The notes under the pieces were generated by a model that worked only from the letters and a program-made list of their open reading frames with translations, did no database searches and was not told where the DNA came from. The position numbers and the translations under genes are program-made. Below are positions 27,301 through 35,320 of a stretch of DNA of 64,000 nucleotides, piece by piece. This stretch comes from CAVVVS01 sp963751355 (GTDB lineage: Bacteria; Bacteroidota; Ignavibacteria; Ignavibacteriales; Ignavibacteriaceae): the NCBI GenBank assembly GCA_963751355.1, contig CAVVVS010000077.1, positions 1-64,000 on the forward strand, in the 5' to 3' direction. The number at the start of each line of letters is the position of its first letter. Position 1 is the stretch's first letter.

Positions 27301-27465
27301 TCCGGATCCGAAACATGGTCCCCGTTAGCACGTGCGGTTATCGGCGGACTTTCGGCAACAACGGTTTTAACTTTAATTATAATACCTATCCTTTATGTTT
27401 TGTTTGAAAGATTAAATGATAGAATTAAGAATTTTTACAGAAGAATATTCGTTAGGGAGGGTTGA
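24331..27465 (+). CDS. RND-family efflux pump, AcrB/MdtB type
   Basis: The 1044-residue protein has the usual RND length and plan: two repeats of one helix, a large periplasmic porter domain and five or six more helices. Landmarks are KIDFFPDIQFPYAGIITSYT near the N-terminus, AGLALAVGMLVDNSIVVLEN (helix 4 with the proton-relay Asp) and AVNNGIVLVDFINQLRARGL in the second half. It uses the proton gradient to expel hydrophobic or amphiphilic compounds; the substrates are unknown. AAGGGGGCAAGT precedes the ATG. No regulator gene is adjacent. Confidence 0.94.
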   Translation: MILTKFSLRRQITLLMIYSIILGFSFFSVSQLKIDFFPDIQFPYAGIITSYTGVGPEDIENLITRPMEEAVSSVKNIEKVNSQSFQGASIITLEFKYGTDMEQADADIRKNIDFIRDYLPPDANEPLTFIFDPSLQPIIFLTLSSQYLGPAELRRLSEKTIEPLLERVEGVASVQTQGGLQRQINVNLNPVLLASYGLSPADVNRAVQSGGGIQPGGTIETGIKNYNLRIFSEYHSLEQIKNTIVTMKGLQPVYVKDVADVIDGYKESTSEVRADYGEGITLMIFKQSDANTVLTSRNVKKTFPSIMDRLPEGTKLGLLWDQSDFILRSINNLRNTALIAFVMAFLVIYFFLRNWRGSFIVGISIPVAVVATFAALYAADLTLNIISMAGLALAVGMLVDNSIVVLENIYRHRELGEGKLDAADKGASEVGMAITASTLTTISVFLPVLFVPDITGQLFKDMVLTITFSLVVSLLIALTLVPLISSHILKVTKNQNIGGTGNKPKKTGWFNNLKMKVGDGLDKFSARYSKILHWSLFHKKVVLITVFLLFVASLFVASFLGGEFLPKTDQGFINLVIESPAGNPIERTRVYAYELEDIFKDVIKKEELESVSIFFGNREGIGAFGTNASTIEVFLRLKPIEQRKRSQFEIQNLLRQRLDNIAGITYFFQEGGSFTNEKDIEVKVVGFDIDGAKSIANQLKEKMEKIPGLVDISMNVKATTPELQIHLNKDVMNDLKLSTLQVAANISTAIQGQVVSQYREKEDEYDVRVQFAKEYRNQKEALSQMQIALPAGQMVRLNDIARIEEEESSPTIFRENQSRFISVGCGLSGIDLSAAVDKINSIIDETPIPSEYQVIIGGTAEDQQEAFFYLTLAFIAAILLVYMIMASQFESLVDPLIIMFTVPLSIIGVFFFLLITGTSLSVMALIGLVMMVGIAVNNGIVLVDFINQLRARGLGLYEAVEQGSKARLRPVLMTALTTILAMVPLAIELGSGSETWSPLARAVIGGLSATTVLTLIIIPILYVLFERLNDRIKNFYRRIFVREG

Positions 27466-27695
27466 TTGACAGGTGTAAGGATTCTGTAAGAGTTTGAAAT
27501 TTATAATATAATATTCGCACACTAAATTAAAGATTAGAACATGAGAATAAATTTATTTTATTTTGTAATAATTTTTTACATACCGCCATTAATTTATCCG
27601 CAGGAATATTTACTTTACCTTGTTCGCAAACTTACCAATGTTAAATTAATCCTATTAGTCGGAGAATAATGAAAAATAAAAAGAGAATATGATAA

Positions 27696-28085
27696 ATGAA
27701 TGACGAAAAAAACCATGTGAAAAGAAAAGATAATGAACTACCATTTGCAGTAACAAAAAAAGGAATGCGTTATCATCATATAGGAATTCCTACCGAAGAG
27801 CGAAAACCAAACGAAAAATATTTGGACGGTTACAAATTTTATGTCTCGGGATTTGATACAAGCGAATACGGAATTGAATGGATGCGATTTGAACCTGATA
27901 GCCCGGTGGCGGAAATAATAAAAAGAATTCCGCATGTAGCATTTGAAGTAGATAATCTCGAAACGGCGATTGAAGGTAAAAAATTAATAGGGGAAATAAG
28001 TTCGCCGTCAAAAGGAGTTCGTGTTGCTATGATTTTGGAAAACGGTGTTCCGGTAGAGTTTTTGGAGTTTGATAAACCGTTGTAG
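27696..28085 (+). CDS. VOC-superfamily (glyoxalase-like) protein
   Basis: The 129-residue protein fits one VOC beta-alpha-beta-beta-beta module pair: MRYHHIGIPTEERKPNEKYL, then KFYVSGFDTSEYGIEWMRF, then HVAFEVDNLETAIEGK and final VEFLEF. His in YHHIG and Glu near the end are candidates for metal ligands. The family includes glyoxalases, dioxygenases and resistance proteins, so the reaction is undetermined. A 42-codon frame just upstream (27541-27669) has no ribosome-binding site and is not called. Confidence 0.75.
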   Translation: MNDEKNHVKRKDNELPFAVTKKGMRYHHIGIPTEERKPNEKYLDGYKFYVSGFDTSEYGIEWMRFEPDSPVAEIIKRIPHVAFEVDNLETAIEGKKLIGEISSPSKGVRVAMILENGVPVEFLEFDKPL

Positions 28086-28137
28086 ACATGAGGGAATAAT
28101 TGCATTTTCTCAAATACAGATATGTTGATTAGGGACA

Positions 28138-28163
28138 TCTGCGGGGACGCAGACTTGCGCATA
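28138..28163 (+). repeat. Dispersed hairpin repeat, copy 1
   Basis: TCTGCGGGGACGCAGA, then CTTGCGC, folds as TCTGC/GCAGA. The same string with one change occurs at 43164-43189. Confidence 0.5.
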
Positions 28164-28264
28164 CGAAATCCTTTAGTAAATTAAAAATGAAATTCCGAAT
28201 GGTAAATAAATATTACATGAAGACTTCCGGAGAGAAACAGCACTAATAAAAAATTTGGGCAGTC

Positions 28265-28909
28265 ATGACATACGATAAAACTTATACCGAAGTAAAACAT
28301 GTATTCGGCACCGGACCTGAAAGGACGTTGGTAAGGTTTGTAAATAAAATTGATAAAACAAAACCGGTTTTGGATATTGGAGCCGGGCAGGGACGCAATG
28401 CAGTATATCTTGCCGCAGAAGGATTCTCTGTCGACGCCATTGATCCTTCAAGTATTGCGGTAAAAACAATCTCGAAAATATCAAAAGGAAAAAAATATAA
28501 TATTGCGGCTTATCAAGCTAGCTTCGATGATTTTACCCCACAGCAGCTGCCCTATTCCGCAATTTTTATTTATGGTTTAATACAGATATTGGATTGGAAG
28601 TCCATTGATTTACTTGTAAATAAAGTTAACGAATGGACAAAAAAAGACAGTTTAATTTTTGTAACGTCTTTTTCAACAAAAGACGCCACGTTTAAAAAAT
28701 ACAGCAAAGAATGGAATAAAACGGGGAAAAATTCATTTAGTGATGATGAGGGTGATTGCAGAACATTTTTAATGCAGAATGAAATAGTCACATTTTTTAA
28801 GAATCATCGTATCCTCTACCATTGGGAAGGACTAGGTTCGAAACACCGGCACGGTAACAGTCCGGTGCAGGAGCATGCAATGATAGAATTAGTCGCACAA
28901 AAAAATTAA
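28265..28909 (+). CDS. Class I SAM-dependent methyltransferase (TehB/UbiE-like)
   Basis: The 214-residue protein has motif I VLDIGAGQGRNAVYLAAEGF (about 37-56), the acidic residue of motif II in VDAIDPSS, and AIFIYGLIQILDW as motif IV. This order with Arg-Asn-Ala after the Gly loop is usual for TehB-like enzymes that methylate small molecules such as oxyanions or thiols. The actual substrate cannot be told. It is a single gene, followed by the repeat-led cassette-like region. Confidence 0.8.
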   Translation: MTYDKTYTEVKHVFGTGPERTLVRFVNKIDKTKPVLDIGAGQGRNAVYLAAEGFSVDAIDPSSIAVKTISKISKGKKYNIAAYQASFDDFTPQQLPYSAIFIYGLIQILDWKSIDLLVNKVNEWTKKDSLIFVTSFSTKDATFKKYSKEWNKTGKNSFSDDEGDCRTFLMQNEIVTFFKNHRILYHWEGLGSKHRHGNSPVQEHAMIELVAQKN

Positions 28910-29255
28910 CACGTGAATTTGAATCATAATCATGATTACTCCGCTTTTTATCTTACCCCAAAAACTTTCCTTATTTAAAGAATTTCCCATTTTTTATTTG
29001 CTATAATCAATTAAAAAATATAGTTTTATAAATGTTTTGTATAATTGGGGTACGCCTATATGATTTTTGCATGTCGATATTTCTAATTATGCTTCATGCC
29101 CAAATTTGTATGATAACAATTTTAATTGATTACTAATACATCTCAAAATTCCCGACAGCTGAGTTTAGTGCTGAAGCAATTTAGAATTTTTCTCGTTTGA
29201 GGAATATTTCCTCTATATAAGTAATGATCTTAAAGGTAATTGAGAACTTAATACT
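28910..29255. other. Intergenic region mostly occupied by leader repeat copy 1
   Basis: From 28992 onward this is the first copy of the long leader repeat. The first ~80 bp show nothing notable. Confidence 0.6.
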
Positions 29256-29261
29256 ATGTTA
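28992..29261 (+). repeat. Long leader repeat, copy 1 (270 bp)
   Basis: It matches 32241-32467 with about seven substitutions and a single 43-nt extra segment (29105-29147) bounded by CAAA on both sides. It contains TTGCTATAAT near its start and GAGGAATATTTCCTC near its end, and finishes ...AATACTATGTTA. The next bases complete GTTAGGC. Identity of about 97% implies a recent duplication or insertion by a shared mechanism. Confidence 0.88.
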
Positions 29262-30182
29262 GGCATTAGCAAAGAAAGAATATTAGTGAGTAAAAGAACT
29301 CATATTATATTAATTTCAATATTTATATCTTTATCGACTTTTTCTACTATTTACTCACAAAAAAAAGATTTTTTCCCATTATCAGTCGGCAATGAAGTAC
29401 ATTATTCATATTTTGTAGAGTATGCATCATATAAGAGCCCTCTTTATCCAGCAGAAAGTCATGATGATTTTAGTAAAGATAGCGGAGAAGTAGCTTATAA
29501 ATTTATAGATTCAACTCTTCTAAATGATACCACAGTAGTATGGACTATCCGTGAAATTCGCGATTTATTTTCATTTCAGTGGCATCTAGATTCTTTAGGT
29601 GTGAGGGATACAGTTACTTATAAAAAAATAGATAGTGCAGAATATCCATTGTATGAATATACTTCTGGATTACATGGTTTATATGCTTATATGCTTGTAT
29701 TCAATTTTTCTGGTAAAGTATATAGATATTCTGATACTGTTGCAGACAGTATTGTTTATAATTTACAATCAGTCCCTTATACTTTTGTAAAAAACATTGG
29801 GCTAACAAAAATATTGTATTCAAACTCTTTCGTAGGTAATTTTTCCTATGAAAATTATACTAAGAAAATTACACTTATAAGAGATATTACAAATATAGAT
29901 TCAAGAAACATTAAACAATATCGCTATTACTTGCGACAAAATTATCCTAATCCGTTTAATCCAACGACTACAATTGAATATTCAATTCCCAAAACAAGTT
30001 TTGTTAGCATAGAAGTATACGACTTCTTAGGAAAGAAGGTTGCCGCATTGGTAAATGAAGTAAAAAAAGAAGGAGATTATAAAGTAAAATTTAATGCATC
30101 ATTTCTTTCAAGTGGGATATATTTCTACAGAATGCAAGCTGGAAATTTTGTTGAGACTAAAAAATTAATTTTATTGAAATAG
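29256..30182 (+). CDS. Secreted protein with type IX secretion sorting domain
   Basis: The 308-residue product has an N-terminal signal peptide (ILISIFISLSTFSTIYSQ) and a mid-region of unknown fold (KDFFPLSVGNEVHYSYF...). Its C-terminal T9SS type A sorting domain (about 230-308) has YPNPFNPTTTIEYSIP, VYDFLGKKVAALVNE, GIYFYRMQAG and ends ETKKLILLK. It is probably exported and attached or released by T9SS. Translation may start at this ATG, which overlaps the GTTAGGC core-like site, or at a GTG at 29286. The gene sits directly behind leader repeat copy 1 and looks like a single-gene cassette. Confidence 0.8.
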   Translation: MLGISKERILVSKRTHIILISIFISLSTFSTIYSQKKDFFPLSVGNEVHYSYFVEYASYKSPLYPAESHDDFSKDSGEVAYKFIDSTLLNDTTVVWTIREIRDLFSFQWHLDSLGVRDTVTYKKIDSAEYPLYEYTSGLHGLYAYMLVFNFSGKVYRYSDTVADSIVYNLQSVPYTFVKNIGLTKILYSNSFVGNFSYENYTKKITLIRDITNIDSRNIKQYRYYLRQNYPNPFNPTTTIEYSIPKTSFVSIEVYDFLGKKVAALVNEVKKEGDYKVKFNASFLSSGIYFYRMQAGNFVETKKLILLK

Positions 30183-30190
30183 TATCAAAT

Positions 30191-30230
30191 GCATAACCAT
30201 CGGCTCGTGTGCCTTGAAGCAGCTATAGAC
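30191..30230 (+). other. attC-like 3' end of cassette unit 1
   Basis: GCATAACCATCGGCTCGTG starts 9 bp after the stop codon. GCATAAC is the complement of a GTTATGC core, and the same CATAA...CGGCTC spacing recurs at 34421. The matching right arm of a full attC is not visible, so this may be a truncated or diverged site. Confidence 0.35.
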
Positions 30231-30254
30231 AGCGCCAAAAATTTGTATGAAAAA

Positions 30255-30303
30255 AGAGGGGCAATGTTTCCGGAAATGAATATATAATGATATTTTCCCC
30301 TCT
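30255..30303 (-). terminator. Terminator after the 30304-30654 gene
   Basis: AGAGGGG and CCCCTCT enclose a long loop that has its own TTTCCGGAAA stem. On the minus strand TTTTTT follows. It abuts the stop codon. Confidence 0.7.
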
Positions 30304-30654
30304 CTAATTCATCGGTTTTATTTTACCGGTCACATCAATTAAAACCGGGTAGCCTTCCAGTGTTTTGGGAATTTTTTTCTCCAGTGCCTTTGATTTTTTT
30401 TCAACCATTACTTTAATGCATGGTTTCCCGTCGTCTGTCTCGCCCTGGTAAATACCCACAACACCGGCTATTGACATTATTTCATTTGAGTGTTTTTCAA
30501 TAACTTCTTTTATTGAAGGTTTGGTCATTGGATTTTTTTCGTTATTATTTTTTGTTGAACTGCACTGCCAAGTATTTAGAGGGAGAAATAATATGAAAAA
30601 TATTAATAGGATACTTTTTAGCTTTTTGAACAGTATAAAATAATTTTTCCCCAT
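30304..30654 (-). CDS. Lipoprotein sharing the N-terminal domain of the adjacent protease
   Basis: About 116 residues from the ATG at 30654; a GTG ten codons earlier lies close to the upstream gene's terminator hairpin and is less likely. The signal ends LNTWQC (lipoprotein-like). Residues about 60-116 (IAGVVGIYQGETDDGKPCIK ... VLIDVTGKIKPM) align with residues 70-130 of the 30734-31960 protein (QGVIGTAIGLDENGKPAILV ... VKVYVSGEIKPM). It could be an inhibitor-like or pro-domain relative acting on the protease; that is inference from the match and adjacency. Confidence 0.65.
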   Translation of the reverse strand: MGKNYFILFKKLKSILLIFFILFLPLNTWQCSSTKNNNEKNPMTKPSIKEVIEKHSNEIMSIAGVVGIYQGETDDGKPCIKVMVEKKSKALEKKIPKTLEGYPVLIDVTGKIKPMN

Positions 30655-30684
30655 AAAGTTTTTAACAAATTCTAAAATAAACAC

Positions 30685-30709
30685 AACCCGCCTCTATCCG
30701 AAGCGGGTT
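30685..30709 (-). terminator. Terminator of the protease gene
   Basis: AACCCGC and GCGGGTT form a 7-bp GC-rich stem with an 11-nt loop, 25 bp after the stop codon. The following minus-strand sequence is GTGTTTATTTT. Confidence 0.7.
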
Positions 30710-30733
30710 ATATAAAATGATAAATCTTATTAT

Positions 30734-31960
30734 CTATTTACCGACCATTGTAAAAGTTCCGCCCAGGTGGCTGGAATAATAATTCAAAACATCATTAATA
30801 GGATTAGCAATTGCAGCGGTTTTGCTGCCTGCGAAAAGCAAACCAACTGCTTTAGGATTTGAACTGACATTTTCAACCATCAAAGAACCTGAATCACCGG
30901 AATTTAAGAATTTACTTCCTTTATTACCCACTACAATTTGACCGGTATAAGTTTGAGTAAAAGCAGTTGAACCACCGCACTCGTCTTCGTAGGAAACACT
31001 TACGGTAGCATTCAATCCAATTACCTTGCTGGTGCTTAATCCGGTTGTTCTTCCGCTTTTTTTAACCGGTTGGTTTATATAAGCAGCTGCGGTGGATTTG
31101 GAAATTGTACCTATCTCCAATATCGAACCGGAAGCATCAACCATACCCGGTATAATCTGAGCAATACCGGCATCAACATTTACAGAACTTCTTGTACTTG
31201 CGTTTGTAAGACTTCCGCCACCGGCAATTAAATTACCAACCTCTTGTGCATTCGTCGGATCACAATTTATATCTACTAAACCCGGCTGAATGACAGGATC
31301 ACCCGCAGTTGCTACTTTATTATTTCCGCCGGGTACAATGTCGCCGTATAAAACATGAAAATTACTTAAAATATAATCATTTGTTCCATCGGTAATTAAA
31401 GAACCTAGAGTTCCGCTGCAGCAATAACCGTTTGCAGCATCATATTCCCATCCACCCGATGTTCCTAATTGAATCGGCGGAGTTTGAATTGCGGTGTGGC
31501 TTACTGCAGGACCTGTATTTCCGCCGCCGCCTTTACCGCCGCCGCCGCCCGGTTTTCCTTTAGCGAGCTGCATCGGTTTTATTTCACCCGATACATAAAC
31601 TTTTACGGGCACATTTTCGAGTTGAGTCGGGATTGGTGCAGGCTGACCTTTAGCTAATGCTTGTGCTAAAATATCGGTTTTGGTTAAAACCAGAATTGCC
31701 GGTTTACCGTTTTCATCTAAGCCGATTGCAGTACCTATTACACCCTGTTTCTGCATTAATTCCGGTGTATACTTCTTCTGTACAGGTACTAAAGCTTTAA
31801 TTTGAGGATTATTCATCGACAATACAGCCTGCTGCTCGGAACTAACCGGATTATTGCTTTTTGTTGGATTGCCGCAGCTTACCCATATAATAGTAAAAAC
31901 GGCTATCAAAAAAGATGAGATTAAAATTTTTCTATAGCGGTAAAAAAACGAATGCTTCAT
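30734..31960 (-). CDS. Trypsin-like serine protease lipoprotein
   Basis: The 408-residue protein has a lipoprotein signal (WVSC, Cys29), an N-terminal alpha/beta domain (about 55-130, also found in the next gene), a Gly-rich linker (about 137-150) and a chymotrypsin-fold domain. The catalytic triad is visible: His202 in ILSNFHVL, Asp263 in VDAGIAQI and Ser357 in NSGDSGSLM. The Cys pair at 180/181 and Cys233 may form disulfides. It should be an envelope protease, and the N-terminal domain may act as a pro-segment. GGGGGCT lies 5-6 nt upstream of the ATG. It lies between the two long direct repeats. Confidence 0.82.
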   Translation of the reverse strand: MKHSFFYRYRKILISSFLIAVFTIIWVSCGNPTKSNNPVSSEQQAVLSMNNPQIKALVPVQKKYTPELMQKQGVIGTAIGLDENGKPAILVLTKTDILAQALAKGQPAPIPTQLENVPVKVYVSGEIKPMQLAKGKPGGGGGKGGGGNTGPAVSHTAIQTPPIQLGTSGGWEYDAANGYCCSGTLGSLITDGTNDYILSNFHVLYGDIVPGGNNKVATAGDPVIQPGLVDINCDPTNAQEVGNLIAGGGSLTNASTRSSVNVDAGIAQIIPGMVDASGSILEIGTISKSTAAAYINQPVKKSGRTTGLSTSKVIGLNATVSVSYEDECGGSTAFTQTYTGQIVVGNKGSKFLNSGDSGSLMVENVSSNPKAVGLLFAGSKTAAIANPINDVLNYYSSHLGGTFTMVGK

Positions 31961-32490
31961 ATGTAGCCCCCGGAAAATTAGTTGATAAATTTTACAATTG
32001 TGTAGAATGAATAATAATTGTTCGATATTATTGAATTTTTTTTATTAAAGCAAGCATTTTATTTACTGGAGTGACGTGCATAATAATAGATGAGTTTTAA
32101 AAACTCTGCAGAAAAACTTTTACTTTCCGGGCGGCGGTTAATTTATAACAAAAATAATTATAAGAATTGTTTCAGAATTGATAGAATTTTTACATACCGG
32201 CATTTTTAAAGAGTTAATATATGCTTTAAAAATTCTCACTTTTTATTTGCTATAATCAATTAAAAAATATAGTTTTATAAATGTTTTGTATAATTGGGGT
32301 ACGCCTATATGATTTTTGCATGTCGATATTTCTAATTATGCTTTAAGCCCAAAATTCCCGACAGCTGAGTTTAGTGCTGAAGCAATTTAGAATTTTTCTT
32401 GTTTGAGAAATATTTCTTCTATATAAGGAATGATTTTAAAGGTAATTGAGAACTTAATACTATGTTATGTTTACTAAAAGGTAACAGAAT
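31961..32490. other. Intergenic region containing leader repeat copy 2
   Basis: The 530 bp between divergent genes include the repeat at 32241-32467. A lone CTCTGCAGAA at 32104-32113 resembles the MITE end but has no partner. No gene is supported. Confidence 0.55.
32241..32467 (+). repeat. Long leader repeat, copy 2 (227 bp)
   Basis: It is colinear with 28992-29261 apart from the missing 43 nt and about seven substitutions. It ends ...AATACTATGTTA, and the next bases complete GTTATGT. The start codon of the helicase gene follows 24 bp later. Confidence 0.88.
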
Positions 32491-34410
32491 ATGAAAAGAT
32501 TATTTTCTCCACCATATGAAGAATTAGAAAATCTGAGAACTAAGTTAGAACCTGGTGAAAAGGCTGTCATTAAATTTTTTCATAAACACTTACCTGATTC
32601 TTGGGAAATATATATCCAGCCCCATCTAAACGGATTACGTCCTGACTTAGTATTATTGAACCCTAAAATTGGTATTGCAGTATATGAAATAAAAGACTGG
32701 GATTTAAACTCTCTTAACTATTATATCAAAGAAAAAGATGATACTGCTCCAGAACTCTGGGCATCAAAAAATGGGAAACACTTCTCATTACAGAAAGAAA
32801 ATCCTATTGAAAAAATATTCAGATACAAACAAGAAATATTCGATTTATATTGTCCAAGGATTGATAACAAGGCTGGATATGCAGTAATAACAGCGGGTGT
32901 AATTTTTCCGTTTGCTGATGAAAAGAAGTTAAAAGGACTTTTTAATCTTTCTCGAGCCTACAGAAAAATGGATAAATTTGAAAATTATTATCCTTTGATA
33001 GGTCAACAAACTTTTGATGGAAATAATATTAAATCGGTTTTTTCTGCTTCTACATATTCATCCTCTAAATATATGAACATTAATCTGGCAAAAGATTTAA
33101 GAAATTGGCTCATTGAACCTGATTTTGCAGCAACACAAAGGATATCGGTTGAAAATGATTTAGATAAAGAACAAAGGAAATATGTAGTTGGAAATGATGC
33201 AAGAACTAAATCTGGTTTCAGACGAATTAAAGGACCTGCTGGCTCCGGAAAATCACTAGTACTAGGAGCTAGAGCATCTCAACTAATTTCAGAAGGTAAA
33301 AAGGTGCTTGTTGTAACCTTCAATATTACTTTGCTACATTATTTAATGGACATAGCAGTTCGCTACCCACACGGTAGTGCAAACACTCGTGAGGATATAA
33401 CTTGGTTAAATTTTCATTTCTTATGTAAAAGAATTTGCTTGGAAAGTGGTTTTGAAAAAGAATATAAAGAACTTTGGAAAAACAATTTTGATTTAGAAGA
33501 TGTATTTCTTGACCCTAGTTTTTCAAGTGATAATTTTACAAATAATACCTTGACAAATGAATTGCCTGTATTAGTTGACAGAATATTATCTAATCATCCT
33601 AACAATTTTTTGAATAAATATGACGCTATCCTTGTAGATGAGGGACAAGACTTTTTACCTCATTGGTGGGCAATTCTTCGAAAACTTTGTAAAACTGATG
33701 GTGAAAAGTTACTTGTAGCCGATTCAACACAAGATATTTATGGAACAGCAAAATCCTGGACGGATCAAGCAATGGATGGGGCTGGATTTCGTGGTGGTTT
33801 TGCTGAATTGAAAATAAGTTATAGAATGCCTCCTAAATTAATATTACTAGCAAGGGATTTTGCAGAAAAATTTCTTCCTAAAGATTCTATTGATTTGCCA
33901 TTAGCACCACAAATTGAATTGGAACTATACCCTTGCAAACTTAAGTGGATTCAAACAACAAAAGAATTGTCTGAAGAAATTTGCAAAGAAGAAATTCTAA
34001 AAATGGCACAATCGGCTGATCCTATTTTATTATCGATACCCGATATTACTTTTTTGACAAACAGTTTAACATTTGGGAAAAAGGTTTCAGAAAAATTAGA
34101 AAAATATAATGTGAATGTATTGCACACTTTTGGTGATGATAGCCAAGATACTAGAAGAAGAAAAATAGGTTTTTATATGGGTGATGCAAAAATCAAAGCT
34201 ACTACTCTTCATAGTTTTAAAGGTTGGGAAAGTAGAGCCATTGTTATTTATTTGGGTCACAAGTATGACATTAAATCTATGTTTCTTGCTTATACTGGTA
34301 TGACAAGATTAAAGAGACATTTAGAATCAAGTTTTTTAACTATAGTCTGTGCAATACCTGAATTAAAATCTTATGGAAATTTGTGGGATGAATTTGAAAT
34401 ACGAACGTAA
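32491..34410 (+). CDS. NERD-domain nuclease fused to UvrD-like SF1 helicase
   Basis: The 639-residue protein starts with a NERD nuclease-related domain (about 20-165) carrying PD-(D/E)xK-like residues: RPDLVLL (Asp52) and VYEIKDW (Glu66, Lys68). The rest is an SF1 helicase: Walker A IKGPAGSGKSLVLGARA, Walker B AILVDEGQDF, motif III-like VADSTQDIYGTAKSW, motif IV ISYRMPPKLI, and HSFKGWESRAIVIYLG near the end. DNA unwinding plus cleavage is expected. Such NERD-helicases occur in accessory regions and a phage- or plasmid-defence role is plausible but inferred. It lies alone behind leader repeat copy 2 and ends at a CATAAT...CGGCTC sequence, so it looks like a mobile cassette. Base composition appears more AT-rich than neighbouring core genes. 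Confidence 0.85.
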   Translation: MKRLFSPPYEELENLRTKLEPGEKAVIKFFHKHLPDSWEIYIQPHLNGLRPDLVLLNPKIGIAVYEIKDWDLNSLNYYIKEKDDTAPELWASKNGKHFSLQKENPIEKIFRYKQEIFDLYCPRIDNKAGYAVITAGVIFPFADEKKLKGLFNLSRAYRKMDKFENYYPLIGQQTFDGNNIKSVFSASTYSSSKYMNINLAKDLRNWLIEPDFAATQRISVENDLDKEQRKYVVGNDARTKSGFRRIKGPAGSGKSLVLGARASQLISEGKKVLVVTFNITLLHYLMDIAVRYPHGSANTREDITWLNFHFLCKRICLESGFEKEYKELWKNNFDLEDVFLDPSFSSDNFTNNTLTNELPVLVDRILSNHPNNFLNKYDAILVDEGQDFLPHWWAILRKLCKTDGEKLLVADSTQDIYGTAKSWTDQAMDGAGFRGGFAELKISYRMPPKLILLARDFAEKFLPKDSIDLPLAPQIELELYPCKLKWIQTTKELSEEICKEEILKMAQSADPILLSIPDITFLTNSLTFGKKVSEKLEKYNVNVLHTFGDDSQDTRRRKIGFYMGDAKIKATTLHSFKGWESRAIVIYLGHKYDIKSMFLAYTGMTRLKRHLESSFLTIVCAIPELKSYGNLWDEFEIRT

Positions 34411-34420
34411 ACATAATAAC

Positions 34421-34460
34421 CGGCTCAACCAACCGCACTTTCGAGCTCGGCGAATTTAGG
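34421..34460 (+). other. attC-like 3' end of cassette unit 2
   Basis: ACATAATAACCGGCTCAACC begins 10 bp after the helicase stop, followed by AACCGCACTTTCGAGCTCGG. ACATAAT mirrors the GTTATGT at the unit's start with one difference. A complete complementary arm is not present. Confidence 0.4.
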
Positions 34461-34633
34461 GGGTGAGATAAGCCAAATAAAAATTGCACTAAGTTATATA
34501 TTTATTATTTAGAAATGGCAATGATATTAATTACTAGAATACCACCTAAATTTTTAGATTAGTCATTCTGTTAATAAATAAAATTAATTCATTTTTCAAT
34601 TTCCGAAATAAAATTATAAAAATAGGGGTAATC

Positions 34634-35185
34634 ATGAATCCAATAAACAAAATTTTTATTGCTTTGTATTTATTTTTGACTCTTGTTCCAATATTGCCGA
34701 CTAACGGAATTAGCTATGCACAAGAAGTAAAATCATCAACCGCAGAACGTGACACGCTATTATCTGTTGCCCGGCAGTATATTCATAATGTAAGATTTTG
34801 TGCATTGATCACTATCGATAGTTCCGGGTATCCTCATGCAAGAACAATGGATCCATTTCAGCCGGATGAAAACATGATCGTTTGGTTTGGTACAAATCGC
34901 AATAGCAGAAAAGTAAAGGAAATCCGAAATAATCCAAATGTAACTCTTTATTATACGGGCAATAAAGGAGAAGGCTATGTGTCAATCATTGGTACTGCCG
35001 GTCTAGTTGATGATCCAAAGATAAAAGATAGTCTATGGAAAGATGAATGGGCGAAGCTTTACAAGGATCAAAAACAAAACTATCTTCTTATTAAAGTAGT
35101 TCCTAAGAAACTTGAGATACTTAATTTAAGGCATGGTATCGCAGGTAATAAAGAAACATGGGAAACACCGTTTGTTAGTTTTTAA
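34634..35185 (+). CDS. Exported pyridoxamine 5'-phosphate oxidase-like (FMN-binding) protein
   Basis: The 183-residue protein has a signal peptide (about 1-30, ending SYAQE) and a split-barrel domain of the PNPOx/general stress protein 26 type: CALITIDSSGYPHARTMDPF, MIVWFGTNRNSRKVKEIRNN and VTLYYTGNKGEGYVSIIGTA. Related proteins bind FMN or F420/heme; a periplasmic location makes the usual pyridoxine pathway unlikely. Function is undetermined. AGGGGTAATC precedes the ATG. Confidence 0.8.
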   Translation: MNPINKIFIALYLFLTLVPILPTNGISYAQEVKSSTAERDTLLSVARQYIHNVRFCALITIDSSGYPHARTMDPFQPDENMIVWFGTNRNSRKVKEIRNNPNVTLYYTGNKGEGYVSIIGTAGLVDDPKIKDSLWKDEWAKLYKDQKQNYLLIKVVPKKLEILNLRHGIAGNKETWETPFVSF

Positions 35186-35320
35186 ATATGAATATCCGCG
35201 AAAAATTATTTTAAGTTTCGTTTATAATTTTTTGTAATAATTATTTAATCGTCAGTTGCACATCATCTTAAACGAAATATTGTTGGACACTCAAAAATTA
35301 AGCAAATAACAGCATAAATT

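Noticed and set aside
27541..27669. 42-codon frame with a hydrophobic start before the VOC gene
   Set aside because: It has no ribosome-binding site, no recognisable product and runs through AT-rich DNA that gives hydrophobic codons by chance.
32104..32113. CTCTGCAGAA resembling the MITE end
   Set aside because: There is no second end or interior similarity within 200 bp, so a lone match is probably chance.
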